NCBI GenBank assembly: GCA_030730545.1
Contig: JANQUX010000134.1
Coordinates: 1 to 8,184 of the forward strand
DNA: 8,184 nucleotides
Reading direction: 5' to 3'
Origin: Maribacter sp.
Lineage (GTDB): Bacteria > Bacteroidota > Bacteroidia > Flavobacteriales > Flavobacteriaceae
Made by a program: the position numbers and the translations under genes
Notes under the pieces: generated by a model
The model's database searches: none
The model's input: the letters and a program-made list of their open reading frames with translations, nothing else
What the model was told of the DNA's origin: nothing
Shown: positions 5,809 through 8,184 of the stretch, piece after piece
Position numbering within the stretch: position 1 is the first letter of the stretch
Layout of the letters: each line of letters opens with the position of its first letter

Positions 5809-6147
5809 ACCACAAATTTAAGGACTGCAAGTTATTATAAAAATATGACGTGTTGGTTGCTATGCCTTATTATTAGGTGGTTCTTAGATGTATATTGTAT
5901 TTTATATACTTCATAGAATATAGTTTGTTGATGAATTACATGAAATTTTTTTTACAAAAAGATGCTTCATGCTATTCCGATAAAAATTTAATTGAAGATA
6001 AACTTGTTGTTCGAAACTATATTTCTAAATGAATTCTCATTATGAGTGTAAAATTAAGGGTAGCTAAATATGTTTAAATGAAATAAAACAGCTCACTTTT
6101 ACGTTAAAAATATGTAGCATCTGAATATCAATTTGTTACATAAGAGT
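5809..6147. other. intergenic region between DUF1456 and TerB-like genes
   Basis: These 339 nt separate two divergent genes and should hold both promoters. The left end has a TAnnTTTG match for the minus-strand gene. On the plus strand there is a 33-codon ATG-started frame at 5931-6032 of mixed, charged composition; it has no ribosome-binding site and no recognisable homology, so I do not call it a gene. Short inverted repeats (CATGAA/TTCATG at 5939-5971; ATATAGTTT/AAACTATAT at 5918-6022) are within chance for such AT-rich DNA. No perfect -7 box precedes the TerB-like gene. Confidence 0.5.
5813..5820 (-). promoter_or_regulatory. candidate -7 box directly before the DUF1456 start
   Basis: On the minus strand this reads TAAATTTG, a perfect TAnnTTTG, ending only 4 nt before the ATG. 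If used, transcription would begin at or within a few bases of the start codon and give a leaderless or nearly leaderless mRNA. A T-rich stretch rather than a clear TTTG lies at the -33 position. Confidence 0.3.
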
Positions 6148-6549
6148 ATGCCTACTATTAAAGAGAAATTAAGTATTTTGTCAGAAATGATCTCGTTTGC
6201 GAAAGTAAATAACGAGGTGAAAGAATCTGAGTATGATTTTCTGTTTTCGGTTGCCCAGCAATTAGAAGTGAGTAAAAAAACTTTTGATAGTCTGTTTACT
6301 TCAAATGTAGAACATGTGATACCTAAATCAGAATCAGAACGGTTGTTGCAATTTCACAGGTTGGTTTTGCTAATGAATGTTGATAATGAGCAAGATATTT
6401 ATGAGGTCAAAAGAATATATGATATCGGTCTAAATATGGGTTTACCGCCTGGTGCAATTCAGCAGGTTCTTTCTATAATACATAATTATCCTAATAAAGT
6501 TGTGCCACCAGAGGTATTGATTTCAATATTTAAAGCTCATTACAACTAA
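6148..6549 (+). CDS. TerB-like all-helical protein
   Basis: From the ATG at 6148 this is a 133-aa, entirely helical-looking cytoplasmic protein. The N-terminal half (KLSILSEMISFAKVNNEVKE, then EYDFLFSVAQQLEVSKKTF, residues 7-46) follows the TerB/DjlA-type pattern: an amphipathic helix, a short acidic loop, a second helix holding E, and a turn before 'VSKKTF'. Homologs in flavobacteria are usually labelled tellurite-resistance TerB family, or sometimes mislabelled excinuclease subunit B; the actual role is unknown and nothing here indicates tellurite resistance. The classical metal-binding DG of TerB is replaced by NN at 21-22, so metal binding is doubtful. A TTG at 6133 would add five residues; ATG is preferred. 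Its stop overlaps the stop of the convergent DUF2254 gene by 4 nt. Confidence 0.7.
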   Translation: MPTIKEKLSILSEMISFAKVNNEVKESEYDFLFSVAQQLEVSKKTFDSLFTSNVEHVIPKSESERLLQFHRLVLLMNVDNEQDIYEVKRIYDIGLNMGLPPGAIQQVLSIIHNYPNKVVPPEVLISIFKAHYN

Positions 6550-7814
6550 GACCACGATATAAAGTCGGCATCAAGTTTACTAAGGTCTCTTTTGTTTTCG
6601 ATGTTACCATTCGCATCTGCTTTTAACTCATTTATTTCAGCCTCTATAATTTCTAACTGGGTAGAATTTATTACATGTTCGTTAAGTGCCTTTAACATGT
6701 GCATTAGTTTTCTCATAACAGTTATATCATGTTTGCAATAAAGGCGATAGGTTGCCATTACGTTAAATAGCACTTCTGAGAATTTGGCGCATTTAATTTG
6801 AGCCCAGTTCGTGCCCTTTTCGTCATTTATATATTCATAGTCTGCTTTTCGCATTAAATCTATGAAAAGTGAAGTTAGGTAGTCAATCGTATTTAATGCG
6901 GTACCTGGGTCGTTAATTCCGGGGGACATCGCCTTTATACCAATCTCTGAAATTTGCCTAAACCCATAAATATAATTTTCTCCGATCAGTTCTTCTTGAC
7001 TGAACAATAAGGTGTTAATCACCCTTTTTTTCAATTTAGTGTCTATTGGTTTTTCAGTTAATAGCCCTATGGTGCCATCTAATATGAACTGACCTTTGTG
7101 TAATTGAATCATAACTTTCATAGAGTTTTCTTTGCATAATTCTAATAAGTCATCATTAAGTATTCCGTAGAAATAACCTGTTTTAACAATTTCATATTTT
7201 TCCCAATGTTCATAATTGGGAAACTCGAAAGAATTTTTTTCTTGATTTTCGACGATAGATAGTATTTCAGATTTTGTTCTAGAGTGAATAGCGGTAAGAA
7301 TATTACCTACTTGTATCGCTTGTGAAATATGGTGGATGAAGTATATAAAAGCCGCCAAACATATCACTACTAATATAATGCCCAATAATACAGAAAAGCC
7401 GGGAGTTTGATATGAGTTTTCTGTGGGCTCAATAGAGATAAGAATAAAAATATTGTAGAGGATGGTCGCGATGTAGAGCCCTAATACAATTTGATGTTTC
7501 TCGTCTGAAATAATACCTGGTAATACTCTTGGTGAGAAATTACTAGATGCTTGATTTAAAAGAACCATCACCATCGAGAAACTAAATACGGTTAATGAGA
7601 TTAAACCACCTATAAGCGTACTTAAAATGGTTTTAGCAGTATCGGTATCATCTATTACTAAAGCGGGAGCAACATCGATTAGGTACGCTGAAATGTTCTT
7701 CTGTTCTAGGTAAATCATTAGAAAAGCCAACAGTAACCCTGCTAAAGAAATAATTGTGGGAAAAAAGGCAATTCTAGTTCTAATTTGGTCAACGAAGTTG
7801 GTAAGTCTATTCAT
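6546..7814 (-). CDS. DUF2254 family inner-membrane protein
   Basis: This 422-aa protein is a predicted inner-membrane protein of the DUF2254 family (COG4325), whose function is not established. Four transmembrane segments are visible at about 19-37, 65-87, 107-127 and 140-160, followed by a long soluble domain that should be cytoplasmic. The family hallmark lies in that domain: RQISEIGIKAMSPGINDPGTALNTID at 286-311, the counterpart of the 'ALSPAINDP.TA' motif. The segment between TM2 and TM3 contains SSNFSPRVLPG (90-100), also typical of the family. Length agrees with the family and the frame is intact. The ATG at 7814 gives a short, positively charged N-terminus before TM1. It is divergent from the hsp20 gene across 205 nt and converges on the TerB-like gene with overlapping stops. 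No clear TAnnTTTG box precedes it. Confidence 0.9.
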   Translation of the reverse strand: MNRLTNFVDQIRTRIAFFPTIISLAGLLLAFLMIYLEQKNISAYLIDVAPALVIDDTDTAKTILSTLIGGLISLTVFSFSMVMVLLNQASSNFSPRVLPGIISDEKHQIVLGLYIATILYNIFILISIEPTENSYQTPGFSVLLGIILVVICLAAFIYFIHHISQAIQVGNILTAIHSRTKSEILSIVENQEKNSFEFPNYEHWEKYEIVKTGYFYGILNDDLLELCKENSMKVMIQLHKGQFILDGTIGLLTEKPIDTKLKKRVINTLLFSQEELIGENYIYGFRQISEIGIKAMSPGINDPGTALNTIDYLTSLFIDLMRKADYEYINDEKGTNWAQIKCAKFSEVLFNVMATYRLYCKHDITVMRKLMHMLKALNEHVINSTQLEIIEAEINELKADANGNIENKRDLSKLDADFISWS

Positions 7815-7901
7815 TTTAATAATTCTGGTTATAAAATTAGTGAATGTGAGTACAGATAACTGTCTTGTATGCTAAAATTACAGACTCTTAATAGATAAAA
7901 G

Positions 7902-7946
7902 TGTCAATATGTCGCTAACTAAAATAATAAAAGCGCCATATTGTCA
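7902..7946. repeat. imperfect 14-nt inverted repeat upstream of hsp20
   Basis: The left arm TGTCAATATGTCGC (7902-7915) and the reverse complement of the right arm, TGACAATATGGCGC (7933-7946), agree at 12 of 14 bases around a 17-nt AT-rich spacer. The centre-to-centre distance is 31 nt, about three helical turns, which places both arms on one DNA face. It lies upstream of a -24/-12 element and may be an enhancer-binding-protein site, or an operator for the divergent DUF2254 gene. Confidence 0.5.
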
Positions 7947-7957
7947 TGTTAATTCAG

Positions 7958-7974
7958 TTGGTACGGCAATTGTT
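7958..7974 (+). promoter_or_regulatory. sigma54-like (-24/-12) promoter of hsp20
   Basis: TTGGTACGGCAATTGTT fits the RpoN consensus TTGGCACGnnnnTTGCT with two departures (T for C in the -24 box and T for C in the -12 GC). The invariant GG (7960-7961) and the -12 G (7972) are exactly 12 nt apart. A start near 7985 would give a leader of about 35 nt to the ATG at 8020. No CIRCE element and no TAnnTTTG box is seen here. Confidence 0.5.
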
Positions 7975-8019
7975 CTATTCAAATCGACTATTAAATTAAT
8001 TTATTTAAAAAATACGATT

Positions 8020-8184
8020 ATGAGTTTAACAAAGAGAAACGATGTTTTATTCCCGGCATTAATGAATGAGATTTTTAGACCAGATTGGTTTGGTGGAACT
8101 GAGAATTCACGCTCATCTGTGCCGGCAGCGAATATTAAGGATAATGAAAAAGATTTTGAGTTAGAGCTTTTTGTTCCTGGAAGG
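8020..8184 (+). CDS. Hsp20/alpha-crystallin small heat-shock protein (5' part)
   Basis: The frame opens with ATG at 8020 and continues past the right edge; 55 residues are visible of a protein that usually has about 140-150. Small heat-shock proteins are ATP-independent cytoplasmic holdases that bind unfolding clients as large oligomers. The N-terminal arm (NDVLFPALMNEIFRPDWF) is of the 'PALxNEIF.DDWF' type seen in flavobacterial Hsp20. It is followed by VPAANIKDNEKDFELELFVPG, the beginning of the alpha-crystallin domain. The C-terminal I-x-I/V motif lies beyond the window. The start is supported by the fit of the N-terminal arm. The gene is preceded by a sigma54-like promoter and an inverted repeat, pointing to control unlike that of the neighbouring housekeeping genes. 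Confidence 0.9.
   Translation, partial: MSLTKRNDVLFPALMNEIFRPDWFGGTENSRSSVPAANIKDNEKDFELELFVPGR

Noticed and set aside
5918..6022. Inverted repeat ATATAGTTT/AAACTATAT, considered as a mobile-element or small-RNA boundary
   Set aside because: Only nine bases, no flanking target duplication, no transposase and no terminator; probably chance.
6133..6147. TTG start for the TerB-like gene
   Set aside because: The added five residues have no support, and the ATG at 6148 begins directly before the first helix.
7815..8019. CIRCE/HrcA operator before hsp20
   Set aside because: No TTAGCACTC-N9-GAGTGCTAA-like sequence is present.
1..8184. CRISPR array, tRNA or rRNA gene, insertion sequence, toxin-antitoxin or phage-defence module
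   Set aside because: No regularly spaced repeats, no cloverleaf-like segment, no transposase or integrase motif and no defence-family protein were found on either strand.

Overview
This AT-rich window looks like chromosome of a marine-type Flavobacteriaceae member (Bacteroidota). The protein sequences point that way: a flavobacterial-style LysA, a LON-domain-only protein, a DUF1456 protein and a TerB-like protein. So does the promoter signature: upstream of several genes there is a perfect TAnnTTTG -7 box, as used by the Bacteroidota primary sigma factor, and Shine-Dalgarno sequences are largely absent. The assignment is by pattern recognition only; no search was run.

Layout: (1) 1-72 is the 3' end of an unidentified plus-strand gene, which meets a bidirectional terminator (92-122). 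(2) 126-1961, minus strand: lysA (diaminopimelate decarboxylase) followed by an exported thioredoxin-like protein. (3) 2113-4096, plus strand: a LON substrate-binding-domain protein, then sucC (succinyl-CoA ligase beta subunit), which has its own promoter and a strong terminator, with no sucD beside it. (4) 4222-5358, plus strand: two small exported proteins of identical length (111 aa), distant paralogs, each with a nearly identical 11-nt-period direct-repeat box upstream. (5) 5381-5808: a bidirectional terminator that overlaps the end of a convergent, single-domain DUF1456 gene. (6) 6148-7814: a TerB-like gene and a DUF2254 membrane-protein gene that converge and overlap by 4 nt at their stop codons. 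(7) 7902-8184: an inverted repeat and a sigma54-like -24/-12 element in front of a truncated small heat-shock protein gene.

Most of the window is ordinary housekeeping and conserved-hypothetical content. No mobile element, CRISPR array, RNA gene or phage-like system is visible. The two places worth following up are the paralog pair, whose proteins have diverged to roughly one-fifth identity while the upstream boxes match at 21 of 22 bases, and the hsp20 upstream region, which combines a sigma54-type promoter with a 14-nt inverted repeat that could be an activator site. Metabolically, LysA (lysine and peptidoglycan precursor supply) and SucC (TCA cycle) are unrelated to the secreted pair, and nothing ties all these genes into one system.
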